From positions 11,810,409 through 11,874,408 of the forward strand of contig JASKMD010000017.1 in the NCBI GenBank assembly GCA_030144725.1: 64,000 nucleotides of DNA, in the 5' to 3' direction. The number at the start of each line of letters is the position of its first letter. The stretch's first letter is position 1. Made by a program: the position numbers and the translations under genes. Of the stretch, positions 1-8,567 are shown piece after piece. This stretch comes from Haematococcus lacustris. Its lineage: Eukaryota; Chlorophyta; Chlorophyceae; Chlamydomonadales; Haematococcaceae. The notes under the pieces were generated by a model. That model searched no databases. It worked only from the letters and a program-made list of their open reading frames with translations, and was not told the origin of the DNA.

Positions 1-70
1 CTAATATTAGGTATTAGATTATATTAGATCTAATCCGGCCGGTATTAGATCTAATATGCGTATTAGATGG
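1..70. repeat. AT-rich palindromic repeat cluster at window edge
   Basis: Several interlocking copies of attagatctaat/ctaatattag occur here, in a sequence much richer in A+T than its surroundings. A related cluster lies at 10700-10775, on the far side of the LINE. The two clusters therefore belong to the DNA into which the LINE was inserted. The element or satellite they come from is not recognisable, and this one is cut by the window edge. Confidence 0.5.
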
Positions 71-771
71 CGATGTTTGATCCTGGGCGCTGTGAGTGCA
101 GCCGTGCGACCCTAGCGCACTGGTCGCAATTGCAAGCGCGTCACATTGTCACTTCCAGCCGGCAGGCAGGCCGGCAGCTGCATTGGCAGCCAAGCGGCGA
201 TGGCCGCAATCAGATAGCAGAAGTACAATGGCAAGAATACTGACACGTCTTGGTGATGCTGAAAGTCTAGGCTCGCAAGTTCACCGCAACTTGGGACTTT
301 GAGTTCGTGGAGGGCATCGTCAAAGCATTCTGCAAGCGATGCCCGCGTGCAGTGAACAAGCGTGCAGTAAAAAGTATGACTCAAACTTAGATCAACAAAC
401 TTAGAAACTTAGAAACATCCGCTGCGATGCACACTATATACGGCACTCGTTGGCAAGTGGCATGAGGATGAGGACAACTTTAACTACTTTAACAACTTTA
501 TGAAGACTGTCACAGCGGACATCAGCGTACGCCGCGACCTCTGGGACCTCATAGCCCGATAGCAACAATACGACAGCTGCGGCAGAGCGCAACTGATCAG
601 CATTGGGCCTGACCTGCGAAAATAATCACTGCTACCCACCCTGCTGCCACCCATCCATCGCCCAGCATGGCCTTCAGATGCACGTGCAATGTCAGCAACC
701 GTTGTTTAGGGGTTGAGCAAGCCTCAGAGGCGAAACACATATCTTGACGCAAATGAACAACCTACTGAGAT
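71..771. other. Unassigned flank of the LINE
   Basis: No coding region, RNA gene or repeat could be supported here. The short open frames on both strands show no protein motif. It is the pre-insertion DNA on the 3' side of the minus-strand LINE. Confidence 0.5.
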
Positions 772-784
772 CCCCGCGATTTGA
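772..784. repeat. LINE target-site duplication (3' side)
   Basis: The 13-mer ccccgcgatttga is present here and again, exactly, at 10660-10672. The two copies bracket the LINE open reading frames and leave plausible untranslated ends of about 310 bp and 390 bp. Target duplications of this length are typical of target-primed reverse transcription. Confidence 0.7.
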
Positions 785-1093
785 GAGAGAGAGAGGCATT
801 ACAGCACCAGTGGCAGGGCCACCGTCACACTGTCTGGGGCAACACACGCTCACACAGAGCAAGCAGCCCTCATGGGCACAAAGGGGGTACAGGGGGAGGT
901 CTAGCGCTTGTCATGCCTGCCACATGCTACCCGGACTGCGCTAGGCGACAGACAGCAAGGACAAGGCACAAAGCTCTGAAGGCGTCCTTAGCGTCCCCAC
1001 CACCTGCCTACTAGGAGGCCCAGCTAGACAAGGGAGACAAGACAAGGCAACAACCCCCAACGGTCAAGCTAGGCTAGAAAAAGCCGCACACAT
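785..1093 (-). other. LINE 3' UTR and CT-rich tail
   Basis: This non-coding stretch lies between the ORF2 stop codon (TGA at 1096-1094) and the proposed 3' end. The minus strand ends in a run of CT dinucleotides immediately before the target duplication, rather than in poly(A). Confidence 0.55.
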
Positions 1094-4000
1094 TCAGTCC
1101 AAATCAGCAGGTAGCATGTCCTCTATAGCTCCAATGTCAGGCAGGTGGGTGCGTAGCTGCCTGGCTTGGCCGTCACCGTGGGTGCAAATGAAAGGGTGAT
1201 TGTGAGGAATGGAGTTCCCTGCAGGCCAGTTGTGGGGGATGGTGTGTAAAGCAACAAAGTCTTGCACTTGAGACCAGAAGTCGCCTACAACATAGCGGCA
1301 CACTCTGTCACGTAGGGACAAGGCAGGGGTGGCATCAGGCAGGGCGTCAGCCAGATGCCAAAGCTCATCCAAGGAAGTTTGTCTAAGGGCATGGGCTTCA
1401 GCATGGTCCCTAGCAGCTAGTTGCCGTGCCCACCATACCCGCCGACCGCGCCACATGGCTCCCAATGCAGCCAAGCAGACCACATCCCACACCCCCTGGT
1501 GGACATGGGTGGTGCAAGGTGACATGGCCAGCCAGACATGCGCAGTGTGGAGGTGAACAGCAGGGGGCAAGGCTCGGCGCAGTTCACGCACAACGGCACA
1601 GGCTAGGGGGCAGTCCCAGAAAGTGTGGCGCCTCATAGCACTGCCTTGAGCATCAGCCCTGGCCTGCCCTTGGATAGAGGGATCTCGCACATGCTCCCAG
1701 CCACACGGGCAGGCCATGCCGATGTTGAGCCCCCCCGCACAAGGGACCCCGTTCACTGCTAGCCGCCACATGACCTCCTTTGAAGAGTTCAGCCAGGGTA
1801 GCTTCCACAGGGTGGTGAGGCGTGAGGCAAGCCATGCCTCCCCTTGAGCTGGAGTGGCGGGGGGTGAGGATGGGAGGGGTGGAGGGGGGCCGGAGGGGCC
1901 TGGGGGGGAGGGGGACCACATCCCGGCCAGAGCGTCTCTGACAAAGCGGGCATGAGCTTCTGCCCGGAGCATGGTGACCGGCTCCATGAGGATCCGGGTG
2001 AGGCCCTTGACCGTGGCCCCCTCAAGAATGGGGATGGGGGGGGAGGCTGGCGCCCTGCCCGGTGGGGGGGCCTTTGGCAGCCAGCCTAGCCGGTCCATCA
2101 CCATGGCTACTGCCACTCTTTGCTGAGCTTGGGGGTCCGCAGGGGCAGGCAAGGAGGCTTGCCGTGCCACCTCTTGCTGCCAACCGGTGGGCAGGCGGGC
2201 CCACATGGCGAAGAGGCCTGTAGCGCAGCGGGCTGGATTGGCTCGCACGGCCACTGCTATGCTCCTAGCAACCTGTTCCTCCCCCCACACCGCCCGCTGC
2301 CACTCCCGGGACCCAACCCTGGTCCCCCGGCCCGCTGGCTGAGTAACCCGGCAGAGGTGGAGGAGGCTGCTGAGGTTGGTGAGGGAGGGGATGGCTGCCA
2401 GCTCTTGAAAGCCTGTGGTCGCCCACTCTGCCACCCACTGCAACGCTTGAGCCCCCGCCTGCTGTGGGAAGGGGGCAGGGGGCTGCTGGGTGTCCTCCAT
2501 GGCCAGCAGGGGGTTGCCCCACACCGGGATGTGGGAGCAGGCCGGGCCCGCTGGCAGGGGCAGATCTGGTGTGAGGTCTGCTGGGCAGCCCAACCCACGG
2601 AGGGCTGACACAATGCGCCGTAGGAGGCCAGGCAGGCCAGCCTCTGGGAGGTTGCCGCTGGCGCCTGGCTTGGCCCGGGCTAGGGCTAGGAGGTGGAAGG
2701 CAGGGTGGAGGTGGGGGCTGGCGGTGAGGAGGATGAGGGGAGTGAGGGACATCCATGCCGCCCGATGAGGCGGGCGCTGCAAGCGCTGCAGCTGGTTGCG
2801 TAGGTGGCGTAGCCGGCCAGGAGAGGCTGCTTGCATGGCTGCTTGCAACTCCCGGCGCCGGCGGACCTGCATGGGCTGCAGGGGGAGGCCATCACAGGCC
2901 AGGAACCCCAGCAGCTTGCACGCCCACACCGCATGGCGGGCCATCATGTGTTGCTTCCATGGCAGGAGGCCAAAACCCCCTTGGCTGGGCGCCCTAGACA
3001 GGAGCAGGCCTGGGACCCCGGGCATGGGGCTGCGTGTTCTGCTGTCTGGTGGGACCCCCCTATCTACCAGCTTCTGGGAGGCTGAGGTGATGCGCTGCAG
3101 GAGGGTAGGGGGGGGGAGGCCCGTAAACTCCCCATGAAACAGGAAGCGACTGACGGCAAACGTTGAGGCCGCTAGACCCCTGCCCATGGCTGACATGTGC
3201 AGGCGGGCCAACTTAGTGAAGGCGTGCTCTACCCCATCAATCAGCCTTGTCCAAATGGAAGTGGTGTGTGGTACATCATCAATGTCATTGTGGATGTGCA
3301 CCCCCAGGGCCTTGTGCATGGTGACCACAGGCATGCCGCATACAACACTAGGTGCAGGATGCGTGGTGGGGGTGCCTACGTGTAAGAGGGTGCTCTTGTC
3401 AGTGTTCATGTCTTGACCTGAGGCCTGCTTGAAAACTGCCATGCACAAGCACAAGGGCTGCACATCATCCTCAGCCACGGAGCGAATGAAAACCTCTGTG
3501 TCATCAGCAAACTGCATGCACACACGGCGCTGGCCAGCCACTACAACACCCAGGCTAGGTTGCGCATGCAGCCAACACGACAAGGCCCAAGCCACAAAGA
3601 GGTAGAGGGAAGGGGACAGAGGGCAGCCCTGACGCACTCCAGCCTCCCATTGGGCCCACGGGGACTTGCACCCATTGACAACCACGCAGGCGCGGCAGTC
3701 CGACAGCAAAACCTTCACCCACGGCAGAAAGGCACCTGCTCCTACCGCCTCAATCACCGCATACAAGAAGGGGCGACTGATGGTGTCATAAGCTTTGGCA
3801 AAGTCAATGAAGGCCACTGCTGCTGCATGAGGCAACCCTGGCATGCCCTGCTGCGCACGCAAGGCCGCCGGGAGCAACTGCAAGAAATGGATGTTGTCTC
3901 CTATAAGCCTATTAGGCAGGAAAGCTGACTGTTCTGGGCCTATGCTGTCAGCAAGCACACCCACCAAGCGGGCATTCAACACCCGTGCCAGGACACGATA

Positions 4001-5878
4001 GTCAGTGTTCAACAAGGTGATGGGACGGTAGTTGGCTGGTGAGGTGGCGTCCCCTGATTTGCTGATGGGACACACCGCCCCCCACGTGAACATGTGCGGC
4101 ATGGTGTGCGTGTTGCCTATGGCAGTGAAAAGAAGGGCAAGCAGGGGCTGCAAGCAACCCCTCCCTACCCGCCATACATTGACTGGCAGACCATCAGGTC
4201 CTGGGGCAAAACCTGGTGCCATGTGCTTGCAAGCCATCCTAACCTCCTCACATGACACTTGTGGTGCACCAGCCTGACTGGCCAAATCGTGGTCTACTCG
4301 GTTGGCATGCGTCCTAACAGCAGTCAACACGTGTTGCACAGCCTCACTGTCACACACTGGGTCAGCAGAGATGCGTGCATAGTGGGCTACCAGGACTGAG
4401 GCAATGGAGGAGGGGGTGGTGGCTAACCCCCCCCCAGGTGTGCGGACAGCGGTCAAGGAGGAGTTAGCATGAGCAAGCACGCCCTTGAAATGGGCAGCTG
4501 CCCGCTCCCCCTCATGCAACCACTGCCACCTAGCTCTCAAGTCAGCAGGCGTGGAATGGGCTGCAAGGGCCTTCACATACTTGGCTTTAGCTTCCACCAC
4601 CCGCTGCAAACTGTGCGCCGTGCTACCTGCTGTGAGCTCTAAGGCCTGGATGGCATCAACCAACTCTCTATCAGCCTCCTGAACCTCATAAGTCCCTGGG
4701 GCCTCCTGCAGAGTTCTAGCCTTAGTGTTCAACACCCTGATCATATCGCCTAGGGCAACCTTGAAGCTAGGCCACCACTGAATGATGTCATCACCCCTAG
4801 GGGCAAGAGCAGTTTGCGAGGCTGCCCACCCTTGAAACTCTTGCAGCAGCACGTCATGCTTGTCAAAGTGGATGCGGTGGCGAGGGAAGGGGTTGCCCTT
4901 GTGGGTCTGGGCTGCTCCCGGCCTAATGTGCATGACTACTGATCTGTGATCTGACACGGTGCGACAGTCCACATGGCATTGCTCTACAAATTGTAGCAGG
5001 GCAGTAGGGGCGAAGATCCTATCAAGCAAACGGCAACGTGCATGGTGGAAGCAAGAGAAGGTGTGGGATGTAGGGTGCTTATGACGGTAGCAATCTATCG
5101 GGCTGTGAGTGGTGAGCATGGTGTTCATGGCTTGTGGCACTGAAGCGGTGAAGTCAGCAATGGTGGACTGGCGGTGGGCAGTAGTGCCTTCACCTCCCGG
5201 GTTGTGATGCTCACGGGAGCTCCTATTCCACCCAGGAAGGCAGTCTCTAGCACCGTGAAAGACCATGTTCATATCCCCCAACAACACTATGTGGCTATTG
5301 GGCCGGGAGTGATGCTGAACCCAGGGGCAGACAACCTCTTGAAGGTACCTAACCTGGCCAGCACCCTCACAAGGCATATACAGGCACAAGAGCGTGAGAT
5401 CATGGCCAAAGCAGGTCAAGCGAACAGCAATCCTACGACCATCACACTCAGGGTGGACATTGTTAGGGTGCATGGTGATGTGGCCGGCACGCAGGAGGTC
5501 AGAGCGCACTAGGACTCCTACACCCTTGCTAGCCCCTGTAGGGTTGTTGGCCCAAAAGCACGTGTACCCCGGGATGCCTAGGTCAGAGGCCGCAGCCTGG
5601 ATCCTAGCCTCCACTCCTGCTGGGCTGGTGTGGCTGTCTGCCCTACTAGCCCCGCTAAGCTTAGTCTCTTGGACGCACACCACGTGCAGCCTCAAGACCT
5701 TCCCCCACAGGTACACTAGGTCATGCACTTTGGTGCGGTGGGTGATGGTGCACCCCTGAGACCACACACCCTGGGCATTGGAAGCACGGTTGGCAAAGCC
5801 CTGAATGTTATGGGTGGCCAGGCGCAGGCCGGGGGCGTGGCTACCAGGGGCAAAGCTGGCTACTCCAGGTTGTGACAT
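1094..5878 (-). CDS. LINE ORF2: AP-endonuclease and reverse transcriptase (1594 aa)
   Basis: This is the enzyme that nicks target DNA and reverse-transcribes the LINE RNA. The N-terminal 320 residues form an APE-type endonuclease: THNIQGF near residue 22, QETKL near 70, GDMN near 202 and the catalytic SDHRS near 310. The reverse transcriptase core follows at about residues 560-860, with PGPDGLP, NYRPITLLN, the FIDFAKAYD motif, GVRQGCPLSP and the FADD active site near residue 790. A Cys/His segment with CPCGWEH near 1393 and HTFWDCP near 1420 resembles the C-terminal zinc-binding region of L1-like ORF2. The ATG at 5878 lies inside the end of ORF1 (stop at 5860), giving a 19-nt overlap that suggests translation by reinitiation. 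No stop or frameshift is seen, so the enzyme looks intact and the insertion fairly recent. Confidence 0.93.
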   Translation of the reverse strand: MSQPGVASFAPGSHAPGLRLATHNIQGFANRASNAQGVWSQGCTITHRTKVHDLVYLWGKVLRLHVVCVQETKLSGASRADSHTSPAGVEARIQAAASDLGIPGYTCFWANNPTGASKGVGVLVRSDLLRAGHITMHPNNVHPECDGRRIAVRLTCFGHDLTLLCLYMPCEGAGQVRYLQEVVCPWVQHHSRPNSHIVLLGDMNMVFHGARDCLPGWNRSSREHHNPGGEGTTAHRQSTIADFTASVPQAMNTMLTTHSPIDCYRHKHPTSHTFSCFHHARCRLLDRIFAPTALLQFVEQCHVDCRTVSDHRSVVMHIRPGAAQTHKGNPFPRHRIHFDKHDVLLQEFQGWAASQTALAPRGDDIIQWWPSFKVALGDMIRVLNTKARTLQEAPGTYEVQEADRELVDAIQALELTAGSTAHSLQRVVEAKAKYVKALAAHSTPADLRARWQWLHEGERAAAHFKGVLAHANSSLTAVRTPGGGLATTPSSIASVLVAHYARISADPVCDSEAVQHVLTAVRTHANRVDHDLASQAGAPQVSCEEVRMACKHMAPGFAPGPDGLPVNVWRVGRGCLQPLLALLFTAIGNTHTMPHMFTWGAVCPISKSGDATSPANYRPITLLNTDYRVLARVLNARLVGVLADSIGPEQSAFLPNRLIGDNIHFLQLLPAALRAQQGMPGLPHAAAVAFIDFAKAYDTISRPFLYAVIEAVGAGAFLPWVKVLLSDCRACVVVNGCKSPWAQWEAGVRQGCPLSPSLYLFVAWALSCWLHAQPSLGVVVAGQRRVCMQFADDTEVFIRSVAEDDVQPLCLCMAVFKQASGQDMNTDKSTLLHVGTPTTHPAPSVVCGMPVVTMHKALGVHIHNDIDDVPHTTSIWTRLIDGVEHAFTKLARLHMSAMGRGLAASTFAVSRFLFHGEFTGLPPPTLLQRITSASQKLVDRGVPPDSRTRSPMPGVPGLLLSRAPSQGGFGLLPWKQHMMARHAVWACKLLGFLACDGLPLQPMQVRRRRELQAAMQAASPGRLRHLRNQLQRLQRPPHRAAWMSLTPLILLTASPHLHPAFHLLALARAKPGASGNLPEAGLPGLLRRIVSALRGLGCPADLTPDLPLPAGPACSHIPVWGNPLLAMEDTQQPPAPFPQQAGAQALQWVAEWATTGFQELAAIPSLTNLSSLLHLCRVTQPAGRGTRVGSREWQRAVWGEEQVARSIAVAVRANPARCATGLFAMWARLPTGWQQEVARQASLPAPADPQAQQRVAVAMVMDRLGWLPKAPPPGRAPASPPIPILEGATVKGLTRILMEPVTMLRAEAHARFVRDALAGMWSPSPPGPSGPPPPLPSSPPATPAQGEAWLASRLTTLWKLPWLNSSKEVMWRLAVNGVPCAGGLNIGMACPCGWEHVRDPSIQGQARADAQGSAMRRHTFWDCPLACAVVRELRRALPPAVHLHTAHVWLAMSPCTTHVHQGVWDVVCLAALGAMWRGRRVWWARQLAARDHAEAHALRQTSLDELWHLADALPDATPALSLRDRVCRYVVGDFWSQVQDFVALHTIPHNWPAGNSIPHNHPFICTHGDGQARQLRTHLPDIGAIEDMLPADLD

Positions 5879-6720
5879 GTGGTAGATGGGGGGGGGTCTA
5901 CCTCCTCAAGCCCACCTGCTGAGTCACACACCACCATGACCTCCGCCTCCGTGCCCATCCCAACCAGCGGGTGGCTGAGGCGGGGTTGAGGCGCTCCCTC
6001 TATCTCCCCAGTGGCAGTAGCCGTGAGGCCGCTGTTTGTGAGGGTGGTAGGGGGAGCAAGAGAGGGGGGGGAGGGCGGCTGGGCGGCTGGCTGGCGTTGC
6101 TGTTGGTGAGCTGTGGCTGCTGCTGCTGATGTGGGTGGGGGGGTGGGCTGCACGCCCCGGCGAGGGCCATGGACCCCATCCAGGGCCATGTGGCGAGGCT
6201 CACGCACTTGGCTGTCTGGCACATAGAACATGTGGCTGTTGGGGTCCCGGTCAGCTTTCAGCACCTGGTTGGGGTCTAGGTCGTGCGCTGCCCGCGCGGC
6301 GGGGGGTAGCTTTGGCCAGGCGGGAGTGCGGCGCTTGCCCTTGCCCTTGCCCCCCCGGTTCCCTTGCTTCTTCCCCTTCCCTTCTGCAGCTGTGGTCGCT
6401 GCGGTGGTGGCCCCTTCCGCATCGCTACTGAGGGGGGAACCCGCAATCTCACGCTCTCGCTTGGTGCGCTCTCCCACTCCCATGCCCTCATCGCTGTCGC
6501 TGCCCTCACAGCTGCCCCCATAGGAGCTGCTCCCGGAGGTGCGGGCCGGGACGGGGCACAGGCCAAGGGGAGGCGAGTGCTCGCTTTCCGGGTGGCCACA
6601 GCGGTCACAGTCTTGCCCCACAAAGGCGTAGGAGTTGGAGGGCATGTAGGTTGCGGGTTGTGCCTCCCCAGCTGCCAGCCCGTTATGCTGCTGGGAGACT
6701 GGGCTGCCAAAGGGCGCAGG
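5860..6720 (-). pseudogene. LINE ORF1, C-terminal part (downstream of TRIM insertion)
   Basis: This open frame continues ORF1 beyond the TRIM. The first ATG in the fragment is at 6645, but the frame is open back to the insertion point at 6720. Once the TRIM and one GCAGG copy are removed, this frame joins that of 8568-10270 exactly. Just after the 6645 ATG there is a possible zinc-binding pattern, CDRCGHPESEHSPPLGLC (C-x2-C-x6-H-x6-C). A Ser/acidic stretch and then a Lys/Arg/Gly-rich basic stretch near 6300-6370 (KGKKQGNRGGKGKGKRR) follow, consistent with nucleic-acid binding. The end overlaps the ORF2 start by 19 nt. A separate short protein starting at 6645 cannot be excluded. Confidence 0.75.
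6716..6720. repeat. TRIM target-site duplication, copy 1 (GCAGG)
   Basis: GCAGG here and at 8568-8572 directly flanks the two 175-bp terminal repeats. Five base pairs is the usual duplication made by Ty3-type integrases. Confidence 0.9.
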
Positions 6721-6895
6721 TGTAACGTGCGGGAGTCGTCAACCACGCACCCCACAGGTTGACCTAGCCTAAATGCCATGTACCACGAGCTTAGAGCGGG
6801 GTAGCTCGTTGGGCTGTGAACCCACCGTTCCCTTTACAGGGTTCAGAGTACCTTATGGCCAGCATCACACTTGCATGCGCCGTACAACTGTTACA
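6721..6895 (-). repeat. TRIM 3' LTR
   Basis: This is one of the two 175-bp terminal repeats, with TG...CA ends. In minus orientation it is the 3' LTR, preceded by the purine tract at 6896-6908. Confidence 0.85.
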
Positions 6896-6908
6896 TTCCT
6901 CCCCTCCT
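6896..6908 (-). promoter_or_regulatory. TRIM polypurine tract
   Basis: The minus strand reads aggaggggaggaa directly against the 3' LTR boundary, the expected position of the plus-strand DNA primer. No comparable purine run abuts the other LTR, which sets the orientation. Confidence 0.7.
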
Positions 6909-7374
6909 ACAAGGCAGCTTCCCCTCTCCGCCGCACCCTTGGCGACTCGCGGTCTGACATCATGTCAGCCGCTGGACACAGCCGACGGAATACACCGTGG
7001 CCTTGCACGAGCCTAGCACCCACACACCCATGTGTGCTTCATGTGCATGTAACTTCATGCATGCACCATGTGTGGCAAGCTTGCATGAAACATGTGCCAA
7101 CATGCATGCAACAGCACGTAACCATGCGTGTCAACAGCTCATTGACCGAGCATGGCACAACCAGCATGCCACGATATGCAGCACGACATGCATGCATCAT
7201 ACACAACCAGCACGACATGCAGCACGACATGCATGCATCATACACATGCATCATGCATGTGCACCAGCAGCCAGCGGTGTCCATTACCCAGAACATGTCA
7301 CGTGCGGCGCAAAGCGATAGCCTAGCATGACATCATGAACAGCCATGATCAGGCAATGAAGAGCCATAGCCAGC

Positions 7375-7625
7375 CATGCCAGCCATGCCAGCCAGCCGGC
7401 CCTAGCAGCCCTGCCAGCCCTGCCAGCTCATTCCAGCCATGCCAGCCATGACGGCCATGTCAGCCGTGCCGGCCATGCCAGCCATGCCAGCCGTGCCGGC
7501 CATGCCAGCCATGCCAGCCATGCCAGCCATGCCAGCCGTGCCGGCCATGCCAGCCATGCCGGCCATTCCAGCCATGCCAGCCATGCCGGCTCATTCCAGC
7601 CATGCCAGCCATTCCAGCCATGTCA
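7375..7625. repeat. CCAGCCATG 9-bp minisatellite inside the TRIM
   Basis: About 25 imperfect tandem copies of ccagccatg/ccggccatg occur. Because the unit is nine bases, several frames stay open (MPAMPA-type peptides), but these are not genes. Just upstream, 7000-7320 is rich in catgcatgca motifs and a local cagcacgacatgcatgcat duplication. Confidence 0.9.
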
Positions 7626-7837
7626 AGCATTAGACCTTGCCCCTTGGTCTTGGCCAACATCATGAGGACAACTTCATGAGGATAACGGGATACCTGCAGC
7701 CAGCACTTCCTTGCACACGATGTTGGGGCATATCGGATTAGCCGCCGACTTCCCATCACCTTCATGGCAGCCATGACAAGGCATGTCCATGTCTATGTCA
7801 CGAGCTCTGTCCATGAGCCTAAGCCATGGCTATCACC

Positions 7838-7890
7838 CGGCTGCACCCGGCTGCACCTGGCTGCACCTGGCTGCACCTGGCTGCACCTGG
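7838..7890. repeat. ggctgcacct 10-bp tandem repeat
   Basis: Five consecutive copies of ggctgcaccc/t lie in the non-coding interior of the TRIM. Confidence 0.85.
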
Positions 7891-8374
7891 CCACTTAGCC
7901 ACACCAAGCCAGGGTGACCTGCATCTGCGGCTACGACATGAGCATCACCAAGCAGCCTAGGCCATGACTACCAAGGGCCATGAGTCGTGTGCCTAGTCAA
8001 CAGCCCTCACTGCCAACCTTACAGCTAGGCTAGCATCACGACATTTAAGCATGTAGGCTGCAGCCAACAGGCTGAGGCTAGAGCCTCGGGAATGCACCAT
8101 GTCAAGGCGCCACATCAAAGCGCCACGTTCTGCGCCACATAAAGGCGCGTCACGTCACGATACCTGACCGAGTGCACTAAACACAAATCGGCCTGCGGCC
8201 AAACATGAGCTACGTCCCGCAGCTCTGCGAACGTGCACACTTTGGACGGACACACTTCAAGGGGCTGGCGCCGAATCGCATCCGGCGGCGGCGGCTTCCA
8301 AAGGCGGCTTGCATCGCACATACCATACGATGTCATCCGCTATCCGCTATTGCAAGCCGAAGCACTTGGCGAAA

Positions 8375-8391
8375 CATCGGTCGAGAAATCA
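8375..8391 (-). promoter_or_regulatory. Candidate TRIM primer-binding site
   Basis: Reading inward from the 5' LTR on the minus strand, the sequence is tgatttctcgaccgatg. The chromovirus at 44844-50894 has tggtttccgaccgatgg at the same offset inside its 5' LTR. The shared cgaccgatg core suggests the same tRNA primer. The tRNA itself has not been identified. Confidence 0.5.
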
Positions 8392-8392
8392 A

Positions 8393-8567
8393 TGTAACGT
8401 GCGGGAGTCGTCAACCACGCACCCCACAGGTTGACCTAGCCTAAATGCCATGTACCACGAGCTTAGAGCGGGGTAGCTCGTTGGGCTGTGAACCCACTGT
8501 TCCCTTTACAGGGTTCAGAGTACCTTATGGCCAGCATCACACTTGCATGCGCCGTACAACTGTTACA
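8393..8567 (-). repeat. TRIM 5' LTR
   Basis: This is the second 175-bp terminal repeat, with one mismatch to 6721-6895. ORF1 of the LINE reads into it and stops within it at 8537. Confidence 0.85.

Larger units (their letters stand above)
6721..8567 (-). mobile_element. TRIM-like miniature LTR element inserted in LINE ORF1
   Basis: The element is 1847 bp. It has 175-bp direct terminal repeats (6721-6895 and 8393-8567) that differ at a single base (c/t in the acccac[c/t]gttcc context). The repeats begin TGTAAC and end GTTACA, the TG...CA rule, and are flanked by GCAGG on both sides. The interior has no gag or pol coding capacity. Orientation is read as minus. A polypurine tract (aggaggggaggaa on the minus strand, plus 6896-6908) abuts the 3' LTR at 6895. 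A primer-binding-like sequence starts one or two bases inside the 5' LTR at 8391-8375. The interior carries the CCAGCCATG minisatellite and a ggctgcacct repeat. It needs another element's enzymes to move. Confidence 0.88.

Noticed and set aside
5860..6645. Independent 261-residue gene
   Set aside because: Its frame continues upstream to the TRIM border and joins ORF1 in frame, so it is the C-terminal part of ORF1.
7375..7625. CRISPR-like array
   Set aside because: The 9-bp units are contiguous with no spacers, and the genome is eukaryotic. It is a minisatellite.
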